Source of the DNA: an uncultured Prevotella sp.
Lineage (GTDB): Bacteria; Bacteroidota; Bacteroidia; Bacteroidales; Bacteroidaceae
Reading direction: 5' to 3'
Length of the DNA stretch: 29,113 nucleotides
NCBI GenBank assembly: GCA_937877595.1
Contig: CALFIY010000105.1
Coordinates: 1-29,113 of the forward strand
Below, in pieces: positions 1 through 7,700 of this stretch (positions are counted from its first letter, which is position 1; every line of letters starts with the position of its first letter). The notes beneath the pieces were generated by a model that was given only the letters and a program-made list of their open reading frames with translations, had not been told where the DNA came from and did no database searches. The position numbers and the translations under genes are program-made.

Positions 1-858
1 GTTGCCCATGCCGCCGCCAAAGCGCACGGCGTCGGTGGTCACCACACCGCTGTGGCTGCTCTGGTTGGTCAGCGTCACGCGGTTGTACTCGCTGTAGCCC
101 TTGTCAAATTCAAAGGTGCCGAGGTAGACCCATGTTCCGCCGCCCATCTGCTGGTTGACGTGAAACACGGTGCGTTCTCCGCGATGCCAAACGGTGTATT
201 CGGCCCTGTCGATGCTGTTGGGCAGAGTCTGGTAACTCACGTAGACGGCGTAGCGCCCTGTCTCGGGGAAGTCGGGCTGGTAACTCGCCAGCGAGTAGCG
301 GTTCTTGCTGGTCGTGGTCTTTGCCATGCGTGCAGTTCCGGCCTCGAAGGGATTCTCGTTGTCTTCGTAGGCTCCGCCGTGCAGTGCGAAACCGCTGATG
401 CCGGTGTCGTGCCATCGCGAGTGGGCCGTTGCCTCGATATAGTTGCGCCGTGGTCCGTCGTTGTCTACGATTACCTCGTGTCGCTGCCAGTCGCGCTCGC
501 GTGGCGTGAAGACATAGGCTCCTGCCAGTTCAAGCATCGGGATGAGGTACGGCACTACTATGGTCTGTGTGAACAGGTCTTCGCATGTGCCGAAGAGGCG
601 TGGCCGTTGCCATCGCCACTCCTCTTTCTTCTGGTCGTAGTATCTGCCGTGGCTTGCCCATAGCGACAGATGGCGCCCCTGCAAGCCGCGAGTCGGCTCA
701 AAGGGGCGCGATATGTTTTTCACCCACGGCTGTCCGTGGTGGTCTGTTTTGTCGTAGCGTTGCGGCAGTTCTATGGCGGCGCTGTCGCTGTCGTCTTGTG
801 CCAGTAGCGTGTTGGCAAAGGCCAGAAGCAGGCAGAGTGTTGTGACAACCTTGTTCAT
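1..858 (-). CDS. Secreted golvesin/xanthan-lyase CBD-like domain protein, N-terminal part (leaves window)
   Basis: Reverse-complement reading from the ATG at 858 is open for 286 codons to the window edge, so the C-terminus is missing. Residues 1-21 (MNKVVTTLCLLLAFANTLLAQ) look like a signal peptide. Residues about 65-120 contain SHGRYYDQKKEEWRWQRPR followed by VPYLIPMLELAGAYVFTPRERD, which resembles the first half of an Amidase_3-type N-acetylmuramoyl-L-alanine amidase fold (inference). Residues about 185-283 (YAVYVSYQTLPNSIDRAEY, VNQQMGGGTWVYLGTFEF, DAVRFGGG) match the golvesin/xanthan lyase carbohydrate-binding-like domain as I know it; Bacteroidales homologues are often annotated xanthan lyase. 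The start codon overlaps the stop of the upstream acyltransferase gene (TGATG), so translation is probably coupled. A cell-wall or polysaccharide-active envelope role is inferred; substrate unknown. Confidence 0.8.
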   Translation of the reverse strand, partial: MNKVVTTLCLLLAFANTLLAQDDSDSAAIELPQRYDKTDHHGQPWVKNISRPFEPTRGLQGRHLSLWASHGRYYDQKKEEWRWQRPRLFGTCEDLFTQTIVVPYLIPMLELAGAYVFTPRERDWQRHEVIVDNDGPRRNYIEATAHSRWHDTGISGFALHGGAYEDNENPFEAGTARMAKTTTSKNRYSLASYQPDFPETGRYAVYVSYQTLPNSIDRAEYTVWHRGERTVFHVNQQMGGGTWVYLGTFEFDKGYSEYNRVTLTNQSSHSGVVTTDAVRFGGGMGN

Positions 859-1421
859 CAGTCGATTTCTCCTATGGTGAAATTCTCTGGGCGGCGGCCA
901 CGGAAGTCCTTGAAGTACAGTTTTATCTCACGCATCTGGCTGTCGAAGTCGCCATTGGGTATTATGGTCTTGGTGCATGTGACGTGTCGCTTCTCGTAGT
1001 CAACGCCGTAGAGCAGAATGGGGATTTTTGCCTTCAGCGCTATGAAGTAGAAGCCCTTCTTCCATTCGGCAGTGGCAGAGCGTGTGCCCTCTGGCGTGAT
1101 GCACAGGTGGAACACCTTGGCCTCGCTTGCGGCCTTGGCCATGGCGTCGGTCATGCTGGTGTGCTTCTTCCGCTCCACGGGAATGCCTCCGAAGTGGCGG
1201 AAGAGCATGCCCAATGGCCATACAAACCACTCTTTCTTCATCAGGAAGTTGGTCTGCATGCCTCGCGCGCTGCTGAAGAGTTGTCCGATGATGAAGTCCC
1301 AGTTGCTGGTGTGCGGTGCCAGACAGATGATATACTTGTCGGGGTGCTGCTCTGTTATTTCAGAGGTCCATCCCATGTGCTTGAACAGCATCCACTGGCA
1401 AAATTTTTTCCACATAGTCAT
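858..1421 (-). CDS. PlsC-family lysophospholipid/acyl acyltransferase
   Basis: The 187-residue protein carries the PlsC/LPLAT signature: HTSNWD (H37...D42, the HX4D catalytic motif), FGGIPVER (77-84) and TPEGTRS (109-115). Family members transfer an acyl group from acyl-ACP or acyl-CoA to lysophosphatidate or related lipids at the inner face of the cytoplasmic membrane. The protein is shorter than typical 1-acyl-glycerol-3-phosphate acyltransferases (about 240 residues) and lacks an obvious N-terminal membrane helix, so the acyl acceptor is uncertain; it belongs to the small Bacteroidota PlsC-like group. A second Met at codon 3 (MTMW) is an alternative start. The stop codon overlaps the ATG of the next gene. 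Upstream lies a degenerate heptad-repeat spacer. Confidence 0.88.
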   Translation of the reverse strand: MTMWKKFCQWMLFKHMGWTSEITEQHPDKYIICLAPHTSNWDFIIGQLFSSARGMQTNFLMKKEWFVWPLGMLFRHFGGIPVERKKHTSMTDAMAKAASEAKVFHLCITPEGTRSATAEWKKGFYFIALKAKIPILLYGVDYEKRHVTCTKTIIPNGDFDSQMREIKLYFKDFRGRRPENFTIGEID

Positions 1422-1440
1422 TGGTCTTTATTATCTGTTT

Positions 1441-1494
1441 CCTCTCTCTCACCTCTCACCAGTTTCCACTCACCTCTCATCACTAACCACTAAC
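1441..1494 (-). repeat. Degenerate tandem 7-nt repeat spacer
   Basis: Read on the minus strand starting right after the stop codon at 1497-1495, the spacer divides into consecutive 7-nt units in phase: GTTAGTG, GTTAGTG, ATGAGAG, GTGAGTG, GAAACTG, GTGAGAG, GTGAGAG, then AGAGAGG-like. It fills nearly the whole gap between the small conserved gene and the acyltransferase gene. The unit length is shared with the TTGACAG/CTGTCAA blocks elsewhere in the window. Confidence 0.8.
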
Positions 1495-1764
1495 TTACAG
1501 ATTGTTAATCTGGTCGGCTATCTCGCTGGCCTGGGCGTTGAAGTTGGCGATCAGGTCGTCGAAGTATTTTGCGGCCGTCAAGCCTGGCTCCTTGTGCGAC
1601 ACGCGGCTGATGAAGTCGGTGCGCAGGTGGGCGATAGAGAAGAAGATGGCCTCGGCGTTCTCCTCGCTGACATTGTTGTGATAGAGCGATGCAGCAATGA
1701 ATTCAGTGAACAGTTCCTCGCAGATGGCGTTGATGTTTTGTTTCAGCGTCTTACGTTTTGCCAT
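1495..1764 (-). CDS. Small conserved protein of unknown function (89 aa)
   Basis: I chose the internal start MAKRKTLKQN at 1764 rather than the longer frame from 1833, because a strong Shine-Dalgarno sequence (AGGAGGA, 1777-1771) sits 6 nt upstream of that ATG and the extra N-terminus would read through the promoter -7 box. The protein has 89 residues, is mainly helical in appearance, with a basic N-terminus and charged helices ending in ASEIADQINNL. No signal peptide, membrane segment or catalytic motif is visible. I do not recognise a named family; its composition resembles other short Bacteroidota proteins of unknown function. It is transcribed divergently from the phosphofructokinase gene. 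Confidence 0.75.
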   Translation of the reverse strand: MAKRKTLKQNINAICEELFTEFIAASLYHNNVSEENAEAIFFSIAHLRTDFISRVSHKEPGLTAAKYFDDLIANFNAQASEIADQINNL

Positions 1765-1770
1765 AAGTTG

Positions 1771-1777
1771 TCCTCCT
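1771..1777 (-). promoter_or_regulatory. Strong Shine-Dalgarno sequence deciding a start codon
   Basis: Minus-strand AGGAGGA lies 6 nt before the ATG at 1764. Bacteroidota genes usually have weak or no Shine-Dalgarno sites, so this one is unusual and fixes the start of the 89-residue protein. Confidence 0.85.
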
Positions 1778-1810
1778 TTTAAATAATAATGTTCGTAATC
1801 TATTTTACGA

Positions 1811-1818
1811 CAAAGATA
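1811..1818 (-). promoter_or_regulatory. Probable -7 promoter box of the small conserved gene
   Basis: Minus-strand TATCTTTG fits the Bacteroidota -7 consensus TAnnTTTG and lies 46 nt upstream of the ATG at 1764. A matching -33 TTTG at the right distance is not clear. Confidence 0.5.
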
Positions 1819-1894
1819 AAGAAAAATATGCAACGTCCCGCCATCTTTCGCGAAAAAAAAAGAGAAAAAAGTTTATTTTAGCAATTTTTATTTC

Positions 1895-1923
1895 TTGGTA
1901 AGCAGAAAAAATTAGTACTTTTG
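1895..1923 (+). promoter_or_regulatory. Promoter of the phosphofructokinase gene
   Basis: TTGG at 1895-1898 and TACTTTTG at 1916-1923 fit the Bacteroidota -33/-7 promoter (TTTG, TAnnTTTG) with about 18 nt between them. The predicted transcript start lies about 50 nt before the ATG at 1981. Confidence 0.65.
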
Positions 1924-1980
1924 CGTGTCACAAGTAGTAGAAACATTATTTACCAAACAATATCCTATTTTTATTATTCT

Positions 1981-3621
1981 ATGGAAACAAGTGCATTGCA
2001 GAAAGCCCGTGCTGCCTATCAGCCGAAACTTCCCCGCGGATTGCAGGGCGCAGTGAAGGTCAAGGAGGGCAAGCCGACACAGAGTGTAGGAAACCAGGAA
2101 GAGATACGTGCTCTCTTCCCAAATACATACGGCATGCCTATCGTTGAGTTCGAGCCTGCTGCCGAGACCGACACCAAGGCTATGAACGTCGGCATCATCC
2201 TTTCCGGCGGACAGGCTCCCGGCGGACACAATGTCATAACAGGTCTTTTCGACCAGATAAAGAAACTCAATCCGGCCAACCGCCTCTATGGCTTCATCCT
2301 CGGCCCTGGCGGACTGGTAGACCACAACTACATGGAACTCACAGCCGACATTATCGACCGCTATCGCAACACCGGCGGTTTCGACATGATTGGTTCCGGA
2401 CGTACGAAACTGGAGAAGGTAGAGCAGTTTGAAAAAGGCCTGGAGATAATACGCCAACTCGATATCAAGGCCATTGTCATCATCGGTGGCGACGACTCTA
2501 ACACCAACGCCTGCGTTCTCGCCGAATACTACGCAGCCAAAAACTATGGCGTGCAGGTCATAGGATGTCCGAAAACAATCGACGGCGACCTGAAAAATGA
2601 GCAGATAGAGACCTCGTTCGGCTTCGACACCGCCTGCAAAACCTATTCTGAACTTATCGGAAACATTGAGCGCGACTGCAACTCGGCCCGCAAGTACTGG
2701 CATTTCATTAAAGTGATGGGCCGTTCGGCTTCGCACATCGCCCTGGAGTGCGCCCTCGAGACGCAGCCAAACATCTGCCTCGTGTCAGAAGAGGTGGAGC
2801 AGAAGGAACAGAGCCTCGACGATATCGTAGACTACATCGCACAGACCGTAGCCGACCGCGCCGCCGACGGCAACAACTTCGGCACGGTCATCATCCCTGA
2901 GGGACTGATAGAATTCATCCCTGCCATCAAGAAACTCATAGCACAACTGAACGACGTGCTTGCCACGCCGGAGGCGCAGGGCCTCACGAGCGACGAGCAG
3001 ATAGCATTCGTCAAGTCGCACATCAGCGCCGAGAACCTCAGCACATTCCAGTCGCTGCCCGAAAGCGTGGCGCGCCAACTGGCCCTCGATCGCGATCCTC
3101 ACGGCAACGTTCAGGTGTCGCTCATCGAGACGGAGAAACTGCTCTCCTCAATGGTTGCCTCGCGCCTTGCTGCGTGGAAGAAAGAGGGACGCTACGTAGG
3201 GAAATTCTCTGCACAGCACCACTTCTTCGGATACGAAGGCCGCTGCGCTGCACCGTCCAACTTCGACGCCGACTACTGCTACGCTCTCGGCACCAGTGCC
3301 GCCCAACTCATTGCCAACGGCAAGACGGGCTACATGGCAGTGGTGAAGAACACCACGGCTCCTGCCGAGGAGTGGATAGCAGGCGGAGTGCCCATCACGA
3401 TGATGATGAACATGGAGCGCCGCAATGGTGAGATGAAGCCCGTGATTCGTAAGGCTCTCGTCGAACTTGACGGCAAACCCTTCAAGGCTTTTGCCGCCAA
3501 GCGCACAGAGTGGGCACGACAGACATGCTACGTCTATCCCGGCCCGATACAGTACTGGGGGCCCGCGGAAGTGTGCGACCAGCCCACACGCACTCTCTCA
3601 CTTGAGCAGAGCCGACAATGA
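1981..3621 (+). CDS. pfp: Pyrophosphate--fructose 6-phosphate 1-phosphotransferase (PPi-PFK)
   Basis: This 546-residue enzyme phosphorylates fructose 6-phosphate with PPi in cytoplasmic glycolysis, reversibly. Visible motifs are SGGQAPGGHN (75-84), GGDDSNTNA (169-177), PKTIDGDLKN (197-206) and MGRSASH (246-252). The GGDD motif (instead of GGDG) together with the Lys of PKTIDGDL is the known mark of PPi dependence in the PFK family. Length about 550 fits the long, plant-like PFP subgroup common in Bacteroidota. The start at 1981 (METSALQKAR) is preferred over the in-frame ATG at 1921, which falls in the -7 box of the promoter. The TGA stop overlaps the ATG of the next gene by 4 nt (ATGA). Confidence 0.95.
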   Translation: METSALQKARAAYQPKLPRGLQGAVKVKEGKPTQSVGNQEEIRALFPNTYGMPIVEFEPAAETDTKAMNVGIILSGGQAPGGHNVITGLFDQIKKLNPANRLYGFILGPGGLVDHNYMELTADIIDRYRNTGGFDMIGSGRTKLEKVEQFEKGLEIIRQLDIKAIVIIGGDDSNTNACVLAEYYAAKNYGVQVIGCPKTIDGDLKNEQIETSFGFDTACKTYSELIGNIERDCNSARKYWHFIKVMGRSASHIALECALETQPNICLVSEEVEQKEQSLDDIVDYIAQTVADRAADGNNFGTVIIPEGLIEFIPAIKKLIAQLNDVLATPEAQGLTSDEQIAFVKSHISAENLSTFQSLPESVARQLALDRDPHGNVQVSLIETEKLLSSMVASRLAAWKKEGRYVGKFSAQHHFFGYEGRCAAPSNFDADYCYALGTSAAQLIANGKTGYMAVVKNTTAPAEEWIAGGVPITMMMNMERRNGEMKPVIRKALVELDGKPFKAFAAKRTEWARQTCYVYPGPIQYWGPAEVCDQPTRTLSLEQSRQ

Positions 3622-4505
3622 CGCAACCCAGGAAGCATCCGCAAAAGAAACGCCACATTTCAAGTCCTGTCCGCAGCAAGCGGCCAGGACTTGTTGTGCG
3701 TTTGCTGCAGCGGCTGCCCGGCTGGACATGGTGGCTGGGCGGTGCTGCCGTAGTGGCAGTGTATGTCTTCTTCTTCTATTACATCTTTGTCGGGCCGTTC
3801 AGTTTCCGATGGCGCGCCCTCTACGGCGATGTCAGTTACCCCGAAGGCTACGAAATCCACGGCATCGACGTCAGCCATCACCAGGGGCGCATCGACTGGG
3901 ACGAACTGAAAGACCACGGCATGATAGACAAATATCCCGTACGCTTCGTGATGATAAAGGCCACCGAGGGAGCCAGTATCGTCGACCAGAACTTCCGTGA
4001 GAATTTCTACGAGGCGCGCGAGCATGGCTTTACACGCGGTGCCTACCATTTCTACAGCGTCCACTCGCCGGCGCGCAAGCAGGCCGACTTCTTCATAGGC
4101 AACGTGCGACTGGAAAATGGCGACCTGCCGCCAGTGCTCGACGTGGAGCATAAGCCGAAAGCGCAGAGCGACGACGACTTCCGCCGCGACATCCTCCTCT
4201 GGCTCGACATTGTCGAGAAGCACTACGGCGTGAAGCCCATCATCTACACCTACCATAAGTTCAAGATGCGCTACCTCTCCGACCCTGCGTTCGATGCCTA
4301 TCCCTACTGGATAGCCCACTACTACGTGGAGCGTGTGGAGTACGATGGAGAGTGGAAATTCTGGCAGCACACCGACGTCGGCCGTCTGCCAGGCATCAAG
4401 GGAAATGTCGACTTCAACATCTACAACGGCTCAATGTACGACCTGCGCAAACTAACCATCGGCGGCCGTGAACTGATAGGCGAAGAAGCCTACCAGGATG
4501 AGTAG
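3618..4505 (+). CDS. Membrane-anchored GH25 lysozyme-like glycoside hydrolase
   Basis: The 295-residue protein begins with a basic stretch, then one membrane segment at about 35-58 (WWLGGAAVVAVYVFFFYYIF), followed by a glycoside hydrolase family 25 domain (about 80-280). GH25 enzymes cleave the MurNAc-GlcNAc bond of peptidoglycan. Family motifs present: GIDVSHHQG with D84, MIKATEG, GAYHFY, PPVLDVEHK with D175 and E177 (catalytic region), PYWIAHY, FWQHTDVGRLPG and NVDFN. Topology predicts a periplasmic domain anchored to the inner membrane. It overlaps the phosphofructokinase stop by 4 nt, so it should be translationally coupled to that gene. A cell-wall remodelling role is inferred. Confidence 0.93.
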   Translation: MTQPRKHPQKKRHISSPVRSKRPGLVVRLLQRLPGWTWWLGGAAVVAVYVFFFYYIFVGPFSFRWRALYGDVSYPEGYEIHGIDVSHHQGRIDWDELKDHGMIDKYPVRFVMIKATEGASIVDQNFRENFYEAREHGFTRGAYHFYSVHSPARKQADFFIGNVRLENGDLPPVLDVEHKPKAQSDDDFRRDILLWLDIVEKHYGVKPIIYTYHKFKMRYLSDPAFDAYPYWIAHYYVERVEYDGEWKFWQHTDVGRLPGIKGNVDFNIYNGSMYDLRKLTIGGRELIGEEAYQDE

Positions 4506-4516
4506 CAGGTTTCGCC

Positions 4517-4620
4517 ACTGCTGTTTTAATTTTTAAAAACACTGTTTTAATTTTCGTCAGCGCTGTTTTAATTTTTTTAAAAACAGCAGTAGTTTTTACC
4601 AAGTGTTTTTTTCGTCGGAT
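4517..4620 (+). repeat. Intergenic repeat, copy A (21-nt period, A/T-rich)
   Basis: CTGTTTTAATTTT occurs at 4521, 4542 and 4563, an exact 21-nt period. The third unit continues into a hairpin, GCTGTTTT (4562-4569) pairing with AAAACAGC (4580-4587). From 4563 to about 4620 the sequence aligns, at roughly 80% by eye, with the minus strand of 23719-23660 (24 of the first 25 bases identical). Both copies follow a stop codon and precede the next gene's promoter, in the same orientation as the genes. It may act as a 3' UTR or terminator element (inference). Confidence 0.8.
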
Positions 4621-4657
4621 TGTAAGTATTTTATTACGTAAAAAAACACCCATTTTT

Positions 4658-4688
4658 TTTGCTCGTATCTGTTTTTTCCCTAATTTTG
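4658..4688 (+). promoter_or_regulatory. Promoter of the large surface protein gene
   Basis: TTTG at 4658-4661, a 19-nt spacer and TAATTTTG at 4681-4688 exactly fit the Bacteroidota -33/-7 promoter. The transcript start would be about 70 nt upstream of the ATG at 4767. Confidence 0.8.
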
Positions 4689-4766
4689 CTGCTGATTCAG
4701 ATACAAACCGAAATATCTCAGTAACCATTTTTTATTAACCATAATTATTAACTAAAACTAAGTTTT

Positions 4767-7700
4767 ATGAGAAAGCATTTACTGAAATCTGTGCTCATGG
4801 CCGTCCTGATGGTGGCTGGAGCAATGAGTGCTTGGGCTTACACCCCTGCTCTCACCGCAGACAAAGAAGTGGCAGGCTACAAATTTAAGGCCTACTACAA
4901 CATTGCGAGTGAGAACGTTAATGGGATGCTGCCCGAAAGCGGAGACCTTCGCTACCGTGGTAGTGGTTACGGTCTTTTCAATTTTGGCTCTGGAAACAGA
5001 GGAGCTGACATTACGCTGAGTGTTGCTACAGGCGACCTCTTAATTGCCGAGTTTAAAGACACTCAGAGCCGTAGTGTTACCATCAATTCTATCAGCAACT
5101 GCACCCAGAACACGAATGTGACTTCTGGTGATCTGCTTGCTTTCGATGTGACAGCCGACGCAGAAACCGTGAACATCAATGTTGGCCGTGGTGGTTGTAT
5201 CATTGCCTTCTTGGTATTGGAGAAGGATGCCGATGCTGCAACAGCTACTTACACGCTCAATTACTACAATGAAGAAGATGATGCCATCGTGAAGACTGTC
5301 AGTGGCGAGGTCGCTGTAGGCGGTAACGTGCCGACTGACGCTTCTTTCTTTGTGGATGACGTGAAGTATATCCGTGTAGAGGGTGAACCCGAGAGCTTCA
5401 CCGTCGCTGCAGGTGAAAACGACTTCACCGTGGATGTGCGCAAGGCTAATAACTACAACTACACCTTGACGAGCAACATAGGAGTAACCATTGCTACTGG
5501 AACTGGCTTAGAAGGCGAAAGCGTTACATTGGGCTACCCCCGCTATGCACTCGTAGACGGTAAGTTCTATGAGGCTGCAAAGAACAACAATGAGTACAGG
5601 ACAAGCATTGCTCTTACCTCTAATGGCGCCTCTGCAACAGTAAATTATACAGAGAAGGAAGGCGCAAATGCAGTGTTCTATTCTGAGGGTGAAGCCATCG
5701 AAGGTATGAACGTGTCCACAGCCAACAATATCCCCGTGCGTGCCTCTAACGCCCAGGCCGGTGTCCCCGCCGGTGAGGAGGATGTGACTATCACCACATT
5801 GCCTGCCGGTAAGTATATATTCCACGTGGGTATCTTTACGTCAAAGAGCAATTTCTATCAGGATAGTGAAAATACAATTCCTCAGGTGGTGAACATCGGT
5901 ATTGGTGCAGAAACTTTTGTTGCAGGCTTTACAAACGTTAACCTCTGCGAGGTTGCCTCTCAGGAATATACACTCAATGCAGAGACTGCTATCAAATACC
6001 TCGTTACATCATGGGCTGACGCTCAACTCGACTACATCTGGATTGAGAAGACTGGCGACGTAGAGGTGGCAACTCCTGCAGAAGTGACGTTCGACTTCGC
6101 AGCTAACGAGTGGAACCACGCTCTTGGCTCTGGCAGCGGCGATACGGCCGAGGCCGGCAACATCACTGAGCCTATCGTGAAGGATGGCGTTACGCTGACC
6201 TTCGACCAGGCTGGCGCAAGCATACCGGCACGCTTCTGGACAGGACCGCAGGTGCGCATCTATAAGGACAGCGAGCTCACAGTGGCTGCTCCCGATGGCA
6301 AGGCCATCACTAAGGTGGAGTTCACCGCCAACGGCAACAACTTCGGACTGACAGCAAACCCAGAAGGACTGGAAGGTGCTACGTGGACAGGCAACGCTAC
6401 ATCGGTGGTGTTCACACCTACAAAGACCAACCAGCTGACTAAGATTGTGGTGACGCTGGCCGACAAGAACAGCGAGACCACTGAGCCTGCCGTCGCCACC
6501 ATACCAGAGGTAGACAACATCGCAGCATTCATTGCCCTCGAGAGCGGCACTGAGGCTACGCTGAAACTGACCGATGCCAAGGTGACCTACGCTGGCACTA
6601 ACGACATCGTTATCGAGGATGCCACAGGAGCTATCGACCTCTACAAGATGGGACTGACAGCCGCCACCAACCAGGTGCTCAATGGCACGCTTACTGGCAA
6701 AAACAGCCCATTCCAAGGCATGCCAGAGATGGCTAAGACTGGCAACACCGACGTTGCTACGGTCACGGTGATCGACGGCGAGGTGATAGAGGGCAAGGCC
6801 GTTACCGTTGCCGAGGCTCAGACCGCCGACAACCTGCTGCGTCTCGTCACGCTGACCGGCGTAGAGATAGTAGCCGTGACAGAGGGCGAGGATAGCAACG
6901 CCAAGACGACGTACTACGCTAAGAGCGGCGACGACCAGATACAGATTTACAACAAGTTCAAGGCTGACTACACCATCGCCGATGGCGACAAGCTGGCCAA
7001 GCTGACTGGCATCATAGTGCCCTACGTATCGGGCGAGACCACCATCTACGAGCTGGCTCCACGCACGCAAGAAGACATCGTCGCCGCAGAGCAAGAGCCC
7101 GAGACAGAGATGATTACTGGCATCGCCGACTTCCAAGAGCTTTGCATGCAGCTTGGCAAGGGAGGCCCATGGGCGGTTAACGATGGCGGCGATGCAGGCT
7201 TCACCATTGGCGATGCTGTGATGCACTACCTTGGCGACTATGCCGAACAGGGCGATGCTTTCGTCTGGGGCAAGCGCTTTGCTTACGAGTTCGTAGACGG
7301 CCGTGGCAAGTTCACCATGCGTAATAAGAACAATAAGAAAGATGCCAACTGCGGCATGTTCTCTTGGGACTATGCCCACAACTTCTCTATCCTTGGCCTG
7401 GAGAATGGCGACAAGGTGACCATCAATATTGGCACAGGCACCGTAACGTTCGTCTCGACCAACGTCAGCGACGAGGTGGAAGCTGGCAGCAATGTGACAT
7501 CTGGCAAGACTTATACCATCGTGGCCGCTGATGGCGAGACAACGCGCCTCGACATCAATATGGCAAAGTCTTCATTGATAGCAAGCATTACTATTGAGAA
7601 GGCTGGCCAGGAAACTGTTCCTAATATCACCGACGTGAAGCCCACGCTGGCCCTCATCCCTGGCGCTACCTACCAGTTGGCTGCCAACATCACGCCAGCC

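Larger units (their letters stand above)
4506..4766. other. Intergenic region with 21-nt repeats and a promoter
   Basis: The 261 nt between the lysozyme-like gene and the surface protein gene hold the 21-nt-period repeat (4517-4620) and then a good promoter (4658-4688). Open frames crossing it on the minus strand (KTTAVFK-like heptads) are repeat artefacts with no start signal and include promoter sequence. Confidence 0.8.

Noticed and set aside
4414..4728. Minus-strand open frame with KTTAVFK/KIKTAVA heptad peptides
   Set aside because: It covers the 21-nt repeat, the promoter of the surface protein gene and the 3' end of the GH25 gene in antisense; the peptide pattern follows from the DNA period.
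6009..7379. 456-residue minus-strand open frame
   Set aside because: It is antisense to the large surface protein, with no family match and no promoter; long shadows are expected in GC-biased codon use.
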